The translations under genes were made by a program, and so were the position numbers. Of a stretch of DNA of 32,172 bases, positions 7,777 to 16,061 are shown piece after piece. The DNA is taken from positions 1 to 32,172 of the forward strand of contig JACRIV010000037.1 in NCBI GenBank assembly GCA_016220005.1. The letters run 5' to 3'. The notes beneath the pieces were generated by a model. That model searched no databases and had not been told where the DNA came from. It saw only the letters and a list, made by a program, of their open reading frames with translations. The stretch's first letter is position 1. Each line of letters starts with the position of its first letter. Source of the stretch: Deltaproteobacteria bacterium (GTDB lineage: Bacteria > Desulfobacterota > Deferrimicrobia > Deferrimicrobiales > Deferrimicrobiaceae).

Positions 7777-8801
7777 TTCTTCTTCCCTTTCCGGGCGGCG
7801 CGGCTCTCCAAGAGGTGGAACGCGAAGCTGTGGTCCACGACCTTTTCCACGATGGAATAAGGGTCCTTCCGCTTTCGCGCGATATCGTCGAGGATCGGAT
7901 CCAGGAGGTTGTTCCGGGCCAGGTCTTCCACCGCCTTCTCGATCAGCTTCTTCTTGAGGATCTCCAGCAGCTCCACCCTCGCCTTTCCCGTGCGGTAGAG
8001 GCTCAGGTTCTCCCCGCGATAGACGAACTGCCGGTGCTGCTCGATCCGCTCCGCCAGCTCGGGAATCCCGGTCCCGTCCTGGGCGACCGTCGCCAGCACC
8101 GGAGGGACCCAGTCTCCCTCCTGATACTCGTTCATCGAGACCATCGTTTCCAGTTCCCGGCGGGTCTTGTCCGCCCCCTCGCGGTCGTACTTGTTCACGA
8201 CGAAGATGTCGGCGATCTCCAGGATCCCCGCCTTGATGGCCTGGATGTCATCCCCCAGTCCGGGGACGACGACGACGACGTTGGTGTGCGCGACCTTGAC
8301 GATCTCCACCTCGTCCTGGCCGACTCCCACCGTCTCGATGAGGATGACCTCTTTCCCCATCGCGTCCATCACGTTGACGATGTCGATCGTCGACTTGGAG
8401 AGGCCTCCCAGGTGGCCGCGGGTGGCGAGGCTCCTGATGAAGACGCCCTCGTCGGAGGCGTGCTTCTGCATGCGGATCCGGTCTCCGAGTATCGCTCCTC
8501 CCGTGAACGGGCTGGTGGGGTCGACGGCGACGATCCCCACCGTCTTCCCCTGTTTCCTCAGATGCTCGATGAGGCAGTCCACAAGCGTCGACTTGCCGGC
8601 TCCGGGCGCGCCGGTGATCCCGAGTATATAGGCCCGTCCGGTGTGCCTGTAGAGGCGTGCGAGCGTCCGGTGCGCGGCGGGTATCTCGTCGTCGAGGTCG
8701 CGCATGAGGCGCGCGGCGGCGCGGACGTCGCCCGCCAGCACGTCTTTGACCGATACCGTCATCGACCGCTGCGCCCCGCTTTCCCCCATCTCAGGTTCCA
8801 T
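7773..8801 (-). CDS. meaB: MeaB-type G-protein chaperone of B12-dependent acyl-CoA mutase
   Basis: 342 residues from the ATG at 8801. It is a G3E-family P-loop GTPase: Walker A GAPGAGKST near residue 65, the VDPTSPFTGGAILGDRIRM block, IETVGVGQDEVEI (switch region), and NKYD for guanine recognition. MeaB-family proteins gate adenosylcobalamin loading and eject damaged cofactor from methylmalonyl-CoA or isobutyryl-CoA mutase. The mutase genes are about 3.4 kb upstream in the same operon. The start is uncertain: the ORF track uses GTG at 8822, ATGs lie at 8801, 8789 and 8762, and none has a good Shine-Dalgarno. The 8762 start would give 329 residues, the usual family length. Upstream lies the 350-bp non-coding gap with the inverted-repeat element, so this gene may be separately controlled. 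Confidence 0.9.
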   Translation of the reverse strand: MEPEMGESGAQRSMTVSVKDVLAGDVRAAARLMRDLDDEIPAAHRTLARLYRHTGRAYILGITGAPGAGKSTLVDCLIEHLRKQGKTVGIVAVDPTSPFTGGAILGDRIRMQKHASDEGVFIRSLATRGHLGGLSKSTIDIVNVMDAMGKEVILIETVGVGQDEVEIVKVAHTNVVVVVPGLGDDIQAIKAGILEIADIFVVNKYDREGADKTRRELETMVSMNEYQEGDWVPPVLATVAQDGTGIPELAERIEQHRQFVYRGENLSLYRTGKARVELLEILKKKLIEKAVEDLARNNLLDPILDDIARKRKDPYSIVEKVVDHSFAFHLLESRAARKGKKK

Positions 8802-8948
8802 ACCGGGTCGTGTCCGCAACACATCCGCAAGGCGCCCGCACCCGCCGTCGATGCGCGGTAGTCGCTATGCCTCGGCATGCCGCTTCCGCAGCGTCTTTGC
8901 GGCAGTGACTCACGCGCGGCACACGAGATCGGCGTGCGAGCCGCCGCA

Positions 8949-9074
8949 ACGGGGTGCCCCTCGCGGGGGCCTGAGCGACGAAGCGGGAGACAGGGAAGTC
9001 GGAGCAAGGAGCGACGGAGCCGCCGCCCGGCCAGGGACGGGCGGGCAAGGCGTCCCCCGCGAGGGGCACCCCGT
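8949..9074. repeat. Structured inverted-repeat element in the 8802-9154 gap
   Basis: Two perfect 21-bp arms (core GGGGTGCCCCTCGCGGGGG at 8951-8969 and its complement at 9054-9072) enclose 84 bp. Inside is a second hairpin, CCGCCCG (9023-9029) with CGGGCGG (9038-9044), and a purine-rich run. Beyond the arms, flanking bases also pair imperfectly. Similar 15-base words (CATGC..CTTCCGCA) sit outside at 8875-8889 and 9107-9121 in direct orientation. No convincing gene lies in the 353-bp gap; the short ORFs reported there have no family features. It could be a repetitive element, a structured RNA or a processing/termination region. Confidence 0.6.
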
Positions 9075-9154
9075 GAGGCGAGCGTAGCACGCGGGATCCC
9101 GGCAGCATGCGCCTTCCGCAAATAATACGTGGCCATATTTGTGAAACCACGCAC

Positions 9155-10300
9155 TTAGTTGCCCCGGATGAGCCGCCGCGCGATGATCAGGCGCTGAACC
9201 TCGGAGGTCCCCTCGCCTATCTCGCACAGCTTGGCGTCTCTCATGTATCGCTCCACGGGGTACTCCTGGATATAACCATATCCGCCGTGGATCTGCACCG
9301 CCTTTATTGTGGCGCGCATGGCCGCCTCGGAAGCGAAGAGCTTGGCGATCGCGGCCTCCTGGACGTAAGGGCGGCCCGCATCCTTCAGGTATGCGGCGCG
9401 TAAGGTGAGGAGCTCCGCCGCCTCGAGCTCCGTGGCCATGTCCGCAAGCATCCATTGGATCGCCTGGAACGACGAGATCGGCTGCCCGAACTGCCTGCGC
9501 TCCTTGGAGTACGCGATCGCCTCCGCCATGGCGCCCAGACCGATGCCTGCGGAAAGGGCCGCGATGGAGATCCGTCCTCCCGCCAGGTTGCGCATGGTGT
9601 CCCGGAAACCCGAATTGACCTCGCCGATGACGTTCCCCGGCTTGATCTCGAGGTCCTCGAACACGAGCTCCGCGGTATCGGAGGATCGCATCCCCAGTTT
9701 GTTCAGCTTCTTCCCGGTGGAAAGCCCCTTCGTCCCCGCCTCGACGAGGAAGGCGGTCACCCCGTCCCTCCCCTTCTCCCGATCGCTCACCGCAAGCACC
9801 ACGTACACCCCACCCACGTTACCTTGAGTGATGAACATCTTGCTTCCGTTGATGATCCAGCAGCCCCCCTTCCACTCCGCCTTCGTCCGCATGTTCAGCG
9901 AATCGGACCCGGAGCCCGGCTCGGTCAAAGCCCAGGCCCCGAGCATCCTGCCGGAGGCGAGCCCCGGAAGGTATTTCCTCCGGAGCGCCTCCGAGCCGAA
10001 CGCGAGGATGTGGGCCGTGCAAAGGGAGTTGTGGGAAGCCACGGTGAGCGCCAGCGAGCCGTCTCCCTTCGCGATCTCCTCCACGGCGATCGCGTAGCCG
10101 ACGGTGTCCATGCCGGACCCGCCGTACTCTTCGGGGACCATGGCGCCCATGAGGCCCAGCTCGCCGAGCTTGGCGACCGCCTCGAACGGGAATTTCCCTT
10201 CCTCGTCCCAAGCCCGTGCATGCGGGCGCACTTCCTTCTCGACGAAGGCGCGGATCATGTCCCGGAGGGCGGTCTGCTCCTGCGTGAGATCGAAGTCCAT
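9155..10300 (-). CDS. Acyl-CoA dehydrogenase (first of three)
   Basis: 381 residues, the full length of a short/branched-chain acyl-CoA dehydrogenase. This flavoprotein makes the alpha-beta double bond of an acyl-CoA and passes electrons to ETF. Seen are the N-terminal helical domain, ALTEPGSGSD near residue 130, the FAD-contact stretch WIINGSKMFITQG, KERRQFGQPISSFQAIQ in the C-terminal bundle, GGYGYIQEYPVER, and the catalytic base at E363 in GEGTSEVQR. GGGGAGAG precedes the ATG; the DUF35 gene ends 7 bp upstream. It is the most separate of the three paralogues in position, beside the thiolase-fold pair rather than the beta-oxidation block, so its substrate may differ. Chain-length preference cannot be read by eye. 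Confidence 0.92.
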   Translation of the reverse strand: MDFDLTQEQTALRDMIRAFVEKEVRPHARAWDEEGKFPFEAVAKLGELGLMGAMVPEEYGGSGMDTVGYAIAVEEIAKGDGSLALTVASHNSLCTAHILAFGSEALRRKYLPGLASGRMLGAWALTEPGSGSDSLNMRTKAEWKGGCWIINGSKMFITQGNVGGVYVVLAVSDREKGRDGVTAFLVEAGTKGLSTGKKLNKLGMRSSDTAELVFEDLEIKPGNVIGEVNSGFRDTMRNLAGGRISIAALSAGIGLGAMAEAIAYSKERRQFGQPISSFQAIQWMLADMATELEAAELLTLRAAYLKDAGRPYVQEAAIAKLFASEAAMRATIKAVQIHGGYGYIQEYPVERYMRDAKLCEIGEGTSEVQRLIIARRLIRGN

Positions 10301-10307
10301 CTCTCCC

Positions 10308-10868
10308 CTACCCCGCCGGGACGAAGTAGACGTCGGTCGGCCGAAGCTGCGAGTTTCTGCGGAACTTCGCCCGGATCTTCATCCCGATCTTGATGTCCTC
10401 CGGACCCCCTACCCCGATCAGCCGGGCGAGCAGGAGGGTGTCCACCCCCTCGAATTCAACGAGGACCAGGTGGAAGGGGGTTTCCTCCAGGAACTCCTCG
10501 CTTCCGTAGTAGCACGTGGTGAAGGTGTGAACGCGCCCTTCCTGCGGCAGTTCCACCCAGTCCGTCTCGCCCCCGCAGTGCGTGCAGTGGAGGCGCGGAG
10601 TGGCGTAAGTGTAGTCGCACTTCGCGCAACGGGTGCCAAGGAGTTTCCTGTTGGCGAGTCCCGCGAAGAACGGCGAGTCCTGGCCGTAGGAATGGATGTA
10701 TTCGACGTAATACGGGTATTTGACGACGATCGGAGACATCGTCTTCAGCACGGACAGATCCTTCGGGAAAGGGACGTTGAAGACCGTGGTCCCCGTCATC
10801 ACCTCTTCGAGCTTGGCCGCGGGGTTCCGCCGCGGGGCATTCTTCGCCTTCCCGTCGTTCTTCGCCAT
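10308..10868 (-). CDS. DUF35 / OB-fold zinc-ribbon acyl-CoA-binding protein
   Basis: 186 residues. A zinc ribbon formed by CAKC and CTHC (residues about 80-100) is followed by an OB-fold (GRVHTFTTCYYG, FHLVLVEFEGVDTLLLARL, IKIGMKIRAKF). DUF35 proteins partner thiolase-fold enzymes: archaeal acetoacetyl-CoA thiolase/HMG-CoA synthase, BbsA with BbsB, and ChsH2 with the aldolase Ltp2. They help hold the CoA moiety. The 60-residue N-terminal extension (MAKNDGKAKNAPRRNPAAK and onward) is basic at first and longer than in minimal family members. The ORF track begins at a GTG three codons earlier; I prefer the ATG at 10868, which lies 2 bp after the stop of the thiolase-fold gene with GGGGGTGG upstream. 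It surely forms a complex with that neighbour. Confidence 0.88.
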   Translation of the reverse strand: MAKNDGKAKNAPRRNPAAKLEEVMTGTTVFNVPFPKDLSVLKTMSPIVVKYPYYVEYIHSYGQDSPFFAGLANRKLLGTRCAKCDYTYATPRLHCTHCGGETDWVELPQEGRVHTFTTCYYGSEEFLEETPFHLVLVEFEGVDTLLLARLIGVGGPEDIKIGMKIRAKFRRNSQLRPTDVYFVPAG

Positions 10869-10870
10869 GG

Positions 10871-12157
10871 TTACCACCCCCGTTCCAGGATCGACACGGT
10901 GACATAGGTCCCCGTGCCCGCGTGGCTGTGGATCAGCCCTCGGTTGGCTTTCTTGAGCTGGAGCTCCGGCGACCCGTAATGCTTCTTGATCGTCCCCTGG
11001 ATCTGCCAGAAGGCGAACACCGCCTGCATGAGCCCGGTCGCCCCGACCGGGTGCCCGCAGGCGATCAGGCCGCCCGACGGGTTGACGGGGATCGTCCCCT
11101 TTCTTTTAAGCTTCAGCCCGTATTCGATCTGGGGCATGAACGGATGTCCTTCCTCGACGAACTTCCCTCCTCCGCCGTACTTGCAAAGCGCCAGGTCCTC
11201 GTAGGTCTGGATCTCCGAGGAAGTGTAGGCGTCGTGGAGCTCCACGAAGTCGATCTCCCTGATGGGATCCTTGATCCCCGCCATCCTGTATGCCTGCAGC
11301 CCCGCGGACCTTCCGGCCCGGAAGGAGTGGACCCCCGGGTACTTCAGGTTCTTGTAATCGCTCTTCTTCTCGTTGGGAGCAAGGATCACCTCACCGTGCG
11401 GCCTGTCGGCCATCCGCATCATGTCTGTCCCCGTGCCGACGCCGGTGATCTTCACCGGCCTGTCGGTCAGCTTGAAGGCGGTTTCCTCGTCGGCCAGGAT
11501 GCAGACCGCCGCCCCGTCGGACATGACGCAGATATCGAGCAGAGTCAACGGGTAGGCAACCATCTCCGCATTGCGCACATCCTGGATCGTGAGCCTCTTC
11601 CGTTTCTGGGCATAGGGGTTGTTGTACGCGTTCATGTGGTTCTTCACCGAGACCATCGCCATCTGCTCGACGGTGGTGCCGAACTCGTGGATGTGCCGGT
11701 TCACCATCATCGCGTAATAACCCGAGTAGAAGCCGCCGACGGGATAGTCGAAATTGACGTCCGAAGCGAGGGCGATGAACTCGTTCCCCTTCCATGTCTG
11801 GACGTGGGACATCGTCTCGAAGCCGAAGGCGACGCAGCAGTTCATCCGTCCCGATGCGACCGCTTCCCATGCTCCCTGGAAGCACAATCCGCCGGTGGCT
11901 CCGCCCCCTTCGATCCGCTTGTTCGGCTTTGGGCAAAGGCCCAGGTAATCCGTGGCCATGATCCCCGCCATGAGCTGCCGTGTGAAATGGTCCGAGAAAT
12001 AGGAACCGACCGAGCCGTCGATCATGTCGGGCCGGATCTTCGGGACGTCCCCCAACGCGTAGTCGAAAGCCTCCTTCACCATCTTCTGGAACGTCGCGTC
12101 CGGGCGCGCCTTCTCGAACTTGCTGACGCCCCCGGATACCATGTAGACAGGTCTCAC
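10871..12157 (-). CDS. Thiolase-fold protein lacking the nucleophilic cysteine, partner of DUF35
   Basis: 428 residues from the GTG at 12157, chosen because GGGAGGGGGGAG ends 3 bases before it and conserved sequence (RPVYMVSGGVSKF) follows; the ORF-track start at 12214 adds 19 unlikely residues. The fold is clear: KRIEGGGATGG, AVASGRMNCCVAFGFETM, FVELHDAYTSSEI and ACGHPVGATGLMQ. In an ungapped comparison with archaeal-type thiolases, VEAACASG corresponds to IEGGGATG here, so Gly86 replaces the nucleophilic Cys. The common HDCFT motif reads HDAYT, and the C-terminal CxG motif is absent (HSHAGTG). Claisen chemistry through an acyl-enzyme is therefore unlikely. Ltp2 of steroid degradation is a precedent: a Cys-less thiolase-fold protein that works as a retro-aldolase with a DUF35 partner. 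The substrate is unknown. Confidence 0.85.
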   Translation of the reverse strand: MRPVYMVSGGVSKFEKARPDATFQKMVKEAFDYALGDVPKIRPDMIDGSVGSYFSDHFTRQLMAGIMATDYLGLCPKPNKRIEGGGATGGLCFQGAWEAVASGRMNCCVAFGFETMSHVQTWKGNEFIALASDVNFDYPVGGFYSGYYAMMVNRHIHEFGTTVEQMAMVSVKNHMNAYNNPYAQKRKRLTIQDVRNAEMVAYPLTLLDICVMSDGAAVCILADEETAFKLTDRPVKITGVGTGTDMMRMADRPHGEVILAPNEKKSDYKNLKYPGVHSFRAGRSAGLQAYRMAGIKDPIREIDFVELHDAYTSSEIQTYEDLALCKYGGGGKFVEEGHPFMPQIEYGLKLKRKGTIPVNPSGGLIACGHPVGATGLMQAVFAFWQIQGTIKKHYGSPELQLKKANRGLIHSHAGTGTYVTVSILERGW

Positions 12158-12194
12158 GTGCTCCCCCCTCCCGATGTGTTGTGCGCGCTTCCCG

Positions 12195-12644
12195 CTATTT
12201 CCTGGGCTTGACATGCTCGCGGACGTAATCGACGATCTCCTGGAGCTTCGTTCCCGGCGTGAACACCCGGTCCACCCCCTTCTTCTTCAGCTTCGGGATG
12301 TCCTCGTCGGGGATGATCCCTCCCCCGAAGACCACGACTCCGTCCATCTTCTTCTCCCGGAGCATCTCCACGATCCTCGGGAAAAGGTAGTTGTGGGCGC
12401 CCGACAGGATCGAGAGGCCGATGCCGTCCACGTCCTCCTGGGCGGCCGCGTTCGCGATCATCTCCGGAGTCTGGTGGAGGCCGGTGTAGATGACCTCGAA
12501 TCCGGCGTCGCGGAGCGCCCTCGCGATGATCTTCGCTCCCCGGTCGTGGCCGTCCAGCCCCGGCTTCCCGATCAGGATGCGGACCTTCCGTGCCGGCTTC
12601 TTTCCTTTCGCGTCCGCCTGGCTCCTTGTCATTGCACTTGCCAT
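12195..12644 (-). CDS. B12-binding small subunit of acyl-CoA mutase (IcmB-like)
   Basis: 149 residues. After a basic tail of about 20 residues comes a cobalamin-binding Rossmann domain: [13 protein letters not shown] with the DxHxxG motif (base-off/His-on binding), then LSILSGAH (SxL region) and [12 protein letters not shown] (GG region). The closest relatives by pattern are stand-alone small subunits of isobutyryl-, methylmalonyl- and 2-hydroxyisobutyryl-CoA mutases. It follows the large-subunit gene after 23 bp, and GGGGGGAG precedes its ATG. Together the two make one adenosylcobalamin-dependent enzyme. Substrate choice lies in the large subunit, so this chain alone does not tell which mutase it is. 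Confidence 0.92.
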   Translation of the reverse strand: MASAMTRSQADAKGKKPARKVRILIGKPGLDGHDRGAKIIARALRDAGFEVIYTGLHQTPEMIANAAAQEDVDGIGLSILSGAHNYLFPRIVEMLREKKMDGVVVFGGGIIPDEDIPKLKKKGVDRVFTPGTKLQEIVDYVREHVKPRK

Positions 12645-12667
12645 TGCGTCTCCCCCCTGTCGATTGT

Positions 12668-14347
12668 TTAGAACACTGCCGGATCGGTATAGGTGCCCAT
12701 CGTCTCCCGCAAAGCGTCGCAGATCTCCCCGAGCGTCGCGTATTCCCTGACCGCGTCGAGGAGGAGCGGCATGAGGTTCGCCTTCGAGAGCGACGCCTCC
12801 TTCAGCGCGTCGAGCCGGGCGCTCACCCGTTTCGCGCTGCGCTTCCTGCGCACCTCCTGGGTCCTTGCGACCTGTTTCTTCTCGACGCTCTCGTCGATCT
12901 TCAGGAGCGGGATGGGGATCTCCTCCTCCATCGTGTAGCAGTTGACGCCGACGATCTTCTTTTCCCTCGCGTCCACCAGCCTCTGGTAATGGAACGCCGC
13001 GTCCGCGATCTCCCGCTGCGGGTATCCCCGCTTGACCGCCGCGACCATGCCCCCCATATCGTCGATCTTTCCGATATAGGCCAAGGCCTTCTTCTCCATC
13101 TCACCGGTCAGTTTCTCGACGAGGAACGACCCCCCGAGAGGATCGATGGCGTTCGCGGCCCCGGACTCCTCGGCGATGATCTGCTGGGTGCGGAGCGCGA
13201 TCGTGGCCGCCTGTTCGGTGGGAAGCGCCAGCGTCTCGTCCATCGAGTTCGTGTGCAGCGACTGGGTCCCTCCCATCACCGCGGCAAGCGCCTGGAGGGC
13301 GACGCGGATGACGTTGTTGATCGGCTGCTGCGCCGTCAGGGTGCAGCCGGCCGTCTGGGTATGGAAACGCAGCTTCCAGGAGTTCTCGTCCCGGGCCTTG
13401 AACCGCTCCTTCATGATCCTTGCCCACATGCGCCGGGCGGCCCGGTACTTGGCGACCTCCTCGAAGAAGTCGATGTGGGAATTGAAGAAGAACGACAGCC
13501 GGGGTGCGAACTCGTCCACGGGGATCCCCGCCTCGATCCCCGCCCGGACGTAGGCGATCCCGTCCGCGAGCGTGAACGCCAGCTCCTGGACCGCCGTCGA
13601 GCCGGCTTCCCGGATATGGTACCCGCTGATGCTGATCGTGTTCCACTTCGGTACGTGATCCGTGCAGTAGGCCAGGATGTCCGTGATGATCCGCATCGAC
13701 GGCTCGGGCGGGAACACCCACGCGTGCTGGGCGATGTATTCCTTCAGGATGTCGTTCTGGATCGTCCCGCCGAGCTTCTTGAACGGAACGCCCTGCTTTT
13801 CCGCGACCCCGAGATACATCGCGAAGACCATCGCCGCGGGCCCGTTGATGGTCATCGAGGTAGTGACCTGGTCCAGGGGTATCCCGTCGAAGAGGATCTC
13901 CATGTCCTTCAGGGAGTCGACGGCCACCCCGCACTTTCCCACTTCCCCCTTCGCCCGGGGCGAGTCCGAGTCGTATCCCATGAGGGTCGGGAAGTGGAAC
14001 GCGGTCGACAGGCCGGTCTGCCCCTGGCTCAGGAGATACTTGAAGCGGGCGTTGGTGTCCTCGGCGGACCCGTATCCCGCGAACTGGCGCATCGTCCAGA
14101 GGCGCCCCCGGTACATCGAGGGCTGGACGCCGCGGGTGTACGGGTATTCTCCGGGAAAGGAAAAGTCCCTGTCGTAATCGAGCGCATCGAGGTCGTCGGG
14201 CGTGTAAAGCGCGGCGATCTCCTCGTCCGATACCGTGGAGAAGCGCTTGAGCCGCTCCGGGGCTCGGGAAAACGCCTTCGCCAGCGTTTCCTTCTCCCAA
14301 CGCTTCTTATGTTCCGCAATCGCGCGTGCCTTCTTCCTGTCATACAT
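12668..14347 (-). CDS. Acyl-CoA mutase large subunit with isobutyryl-CoA mutase signature
   Basis: 559 residues from the ATG at 14347 (AGGGAGAAG upstream); the ORF-track version is falsely extended into cobO. The TIM-barrel substrate domain of the B12 mutases is complete: [38 protein letters not shown] (Y243, H244) and TNSMDE. Numbering coincides with Propionibacterium MutB, where Tyr89 and Arg207 hold the methylmalonyl carboxylate. Here these are Phe89 and Gln207, the pair known from isobutyryl-CoA mutase (Phe80/Gln198 in IcmA). The expected reaction is isobutyryl-CoA to n-butyryl-CoA and back. AFHFPT at 116-121 differs from the common AFDLPT (His118 for Asp), so a somewhat different substrate remains possible, for example 2-methylbutyryl-CoA or a longer branched acyl-CoA. 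Flanked by cobO and its small subunit. Confidence 0.9.
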   Translation of the reverse strand: MYDRKKARAIAEHKKRWEKETLAKAFSRAPERLKRFSTVSDEEIAALYTPDDLDALDYDRDFSFPGEYPYTRGVQPSMYRGRLWTMRQFAGYGSAEDTNARFKYLLSQGQTGLSTAFHFPTLMGYDSDSPRAKGEVGKCGVAVDSLKDMEILFDGIPLDQVTTSMTINGPAAMVFAMYLGVAEKQGVPFKKLGGTIQNDILKEYIAQHAWVFPPEPSMRIITDILAYCTDHVPKWNTISISGYHIREAGSTAVQELAFTLADGIAYVRAGIEAGIPVDEFAPRLSFFFNSHIDFFEEVAKYRAARRMWARIMKERFKARDENSWKLRFHTQTAGCTLTAQQPINNVIRVALQALAAVMGGTQSLHTNSMDETLALPTEQAATIALRTQQIIAEESGAANAIDPLGGSFLVEKLTGEMEKKALAYIGKIDDMGGMVAAVKRGYPQREIADAAFHYQRLVDAREKKIVGVNCYTMEEEIPIPLLKIDESVEKKQVARTQEVRRKRSAKRVSARLDALKEASLSKANLMPLLLDAVREYATLGEICDALRETMGTYTDPAVF

Positions 14348-14373
14348 GGCTGCTTCTCCCTGCGGCCCTCGTG

Positions 14374-14913
14374 TTACCGCTCGATGCCGACGCGTGCATC
14401 GACACCGTTTGCGTAATAGTGTTTGACTTCCCGCATTTCCGTCACCAGGTCGGCGATTTCGATGAATGCCGGCGGCGCCCCCCTGCCCGTGAGGACCAGC
14501 TCCATCCCCGCCGGCTTCTCCTTCAGGACCTCGACCACCCCCTCGACGGGCAGCAGCCCGAAGTCGACCGCGCAATTGATCTCGTCCAGGACCACGATGT
14601 CCGCCTTCCCGTCCAGGATCACCCCCTTCGCCAGCTCCCATCCCCGGCGCGCGAGCCGGACGTCCTCCGGGTCGGGGGCCTTCCTGTTCACGAAGGTGTC
14701 TCTGCCCGCCTGGTGGATCTCCACGTAGGGGGCGAGCATCTTGACGCCTTCGAGCTCTCCGTAGTCGATCCATCCTTTCATGAACTGGACGATGACCGTC
14801 CGCAGGCCGTGGCCCGCCGCCCGGACCGCCAGCCCCAGGGAAGCCGTCGTCTTCCCCTTGCCGTTTCCGGTGTAGACCTGGATGTACCCTTTCTCGATGG
14901 CTCCTTTTCGCAT
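14374..14913 (-). CDS. cobO: Cob(I)yrinic acid a,c-diamide adenosyltransferase
   Basis: 179 residues, a CobA/CobO-type corrinoid adenosyltransferase. It transfers the adenosyl group of ATP to reduced cobalamin, making the adenosylcobalamin needed by the mutase encoded 26 bp downstream. The unusual P-loop GNGKGKTT is at residues 16-23, followed by VIVQFMKG, the [11 protein letters not shown] Walker-B-like stretch near 105, and LVLTGRGAP. No other cobalamin-biosynthesis gene is present in the window, so here it serves cofactor supply or repair rather than de novo synthesis. A GTG at 14916 directly precedes the ATG and could also start the protein. The upstream acyl-CoA dehydrogenase ends a few bases before, so the genes are cotranscribed. 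Confidence 0.92.
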   Translation of the reverse strand: MRKGAIEKGYIQVYTGNGKGKTTASLGLAVRAAGHGLRTVIVQFMKGWIDYGELEGVKMLAPYVEIHQAGRDTFVNRKAPDPEDVRLARRGWELAKGVILDGKADIVVLDEINCAVDFGLLPVEGVVEVLKEKPAGMELVLTGRGAPPAFIEIADLVTEMREVKHYYANGVDARVGIER

Positions 14914-14920
14914 CACCCGC

Positions 14921-16054
14921 CTACCGCATCAGCGACCGCGAGATGACGATCCGCTGGATCTCCGAGGTCCCCTCGTAGATCGTGGTGACCCGGACGTCCC
15001 TCAAGTGCCGCTCCACGGGGTATTCCCGGATGTAGCCGTAGCCGCCCAGGATCTGGACCGCCTTGTGGCAGGCCCGATTTCCCGCCTCGGAGGCGAATAC
15101 CTTCGCCATCGACGCTTCCTTCGTGAAATTTCTTCCCGTTTCCTTGAGGTGCGCGGCCCGGTAGACGAGCATCTGGGCGGCGTCCAGCTCGGTGGCGGCA
15201 TCCGCGACCATCGCCTGGATCGCCTGGAACCCGGCGATCGGTTGTCCGAACTGTTTCCGCTCCTTGGCATAGGCGATCGCCGCTTCGAGAGCGGCCCGCC
15301 CGATCCCGACCGCCTGGGAGGCAATCCCTATGCGCCCTCCATCCAGAGCGGTCATGGCGATTTTGAACCCCTCTCCGGGCGCCCCCAGCATGTTCCGCTT
15401 CGGAACACGGCACTCGTCAAAGGCAAGGGAAACGGTGTTGGAGCCCTTCAGGCCCATCTTGTGTTCGGCCTTGCCCACGGAGAATCCCGGCGCGCCGGGC
15501 TCCACGAGGAAGGCGCTGATCTTCCTCTCGTCTTTCCGGGTCAGGGCCATGACGATCGTCACCCCGGCGTAAGCGCCGTTGGTGACGAAGACCTTGCTTC
15601 CGTTCAGGACGAAATGGTCTCCGTCCTCCGTGGCGGTCGTCCGGATGCTTCCCGCATCCGAACCCGCGGAGGGCTCGGTCAGCGCGAAAGCCCCCGCGCC
15701 TATCCCATACGTCGCCAGCCCGGGGAGGAACTTCCTGCGTTGCTCCTCGTTCCCGAACCGGTAGATCGCCTCCCCCACCATGTTGGTCACGGCCATCCCG
15801 ACCGCAGTGGAGGCACACCCCGCGGCGACTTCCCGCAGGGCGATGCTGTAGGCAAGCGGTCCCGCCTCGGACCCGCCGCGGGAAGCGGGGAAGAGCATCC
15901 CCAGGAGACCCAGCTCGGCGAGCTGCCGCATGTTCTCTTCCGGGTAGCGGCTCTCCTCGTCGATCTCGGCCGCCTTCGGCGCGAAGGCCTTCCGGGCAAG
16001 CTGGCGGACCATCTCCTCGATCTGGATCTGCTCGTCGGATAGATCGAAGCGCAT
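14921..16054 (-). CDS. Acyl-CoA dehydrogenase (second of three)
   Basis: 377 residues, complete. Family features: AFALTEPSAGSDAGS near residue 125, FVLNGSKVFVTNG, KERKQFGQPIAGFQAIQ, GGYGYIREYPVERHLRD, and the catalytic base at E361 in YEGTSEIQR, the position used by short-chain and butyryl-CoA dehydrogenases. One loop is unusual: where most relatives, including its two paralogues, read PEEYGG, this protein reads PASRGG (residues about 55-61). It is 7 bp after the third dehydrogenase gene and directly before cobO. Having two adjacent dehydrogenases suggests one for straight butyryl-CoA and one for a branched acyl-CoA such as isobutyryl- or 2-methylbutyryl-CoA, but which is which is not decided by sequence. 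Confidence 0.92.
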   Translation of the reverse strand: MRFDLSDEQIQIEEMVRQLARKAFAPKAAEIDEESRYPEENMRQLAELGLLGMLFPASRGGSEAGPLAYSIALREVAAGCASTAVGMAVTNMVGEAIYRFGNEEQRRKFLPGLATYGIGAGAFALTEPSAGSDAGSIRTTATEDGDHFVLNGSKVFVTNGAYAGVTIVMALTRKDERKISAFLVEPGAPGFSVGKAEHKMGLKGSNTVSLAFDECRVPKRNMLGAPGEGFKIAMTALDGGRIGIASQAVGIGRAALEAAIAYAKERKQFGQPIAGFQAIQAMVADAATELDAAQMLVYRAAHLKETGRNFTKEASMAKVFASEAGNRACHKAVQILGGYGYIREYPVERHLRDVRVTTIYEGTSEIQRIVISRSLMR

Positions 16055-16061
16055 CGTTTCC

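Noticed and set aside
8949-9074. CRISPR array or transposon ends
   Set aside because: There are no regular direct repeats or spacers, and no transposase gene is present; only a single inverted pair exists.
9122-9150. CGTGG/CCACG hairpin followed by TATTATTT as a terminator after the acyl-CoA dehydrogenase gene
   Set aside because: The stem has only five pairs with a 14-base loop and the T-run is broken; too weak to call.
8759-9455. ORFs in the non-coding gap (8759-9154, 8791-9150, 8877-9125, 8910-9455)
   Set aside because: They cross the inverted-repeat arms in several frames, overlap real gene ends, and encode low-complexity Arg/Pro/Gly sequence.
12590-14416. 608-residue plus-strand ORF opposite the mutase
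   Set aside because: Antisense shadow of the mutase large subunit; no start signal or domain.
12668-14773. 701-residue version of the mutase large subunit
   Set aside because: The first 142 residues come from an alternative frame of cobO; the ATG at 14347 has a good ribosome-binding site and matches known subunit length.
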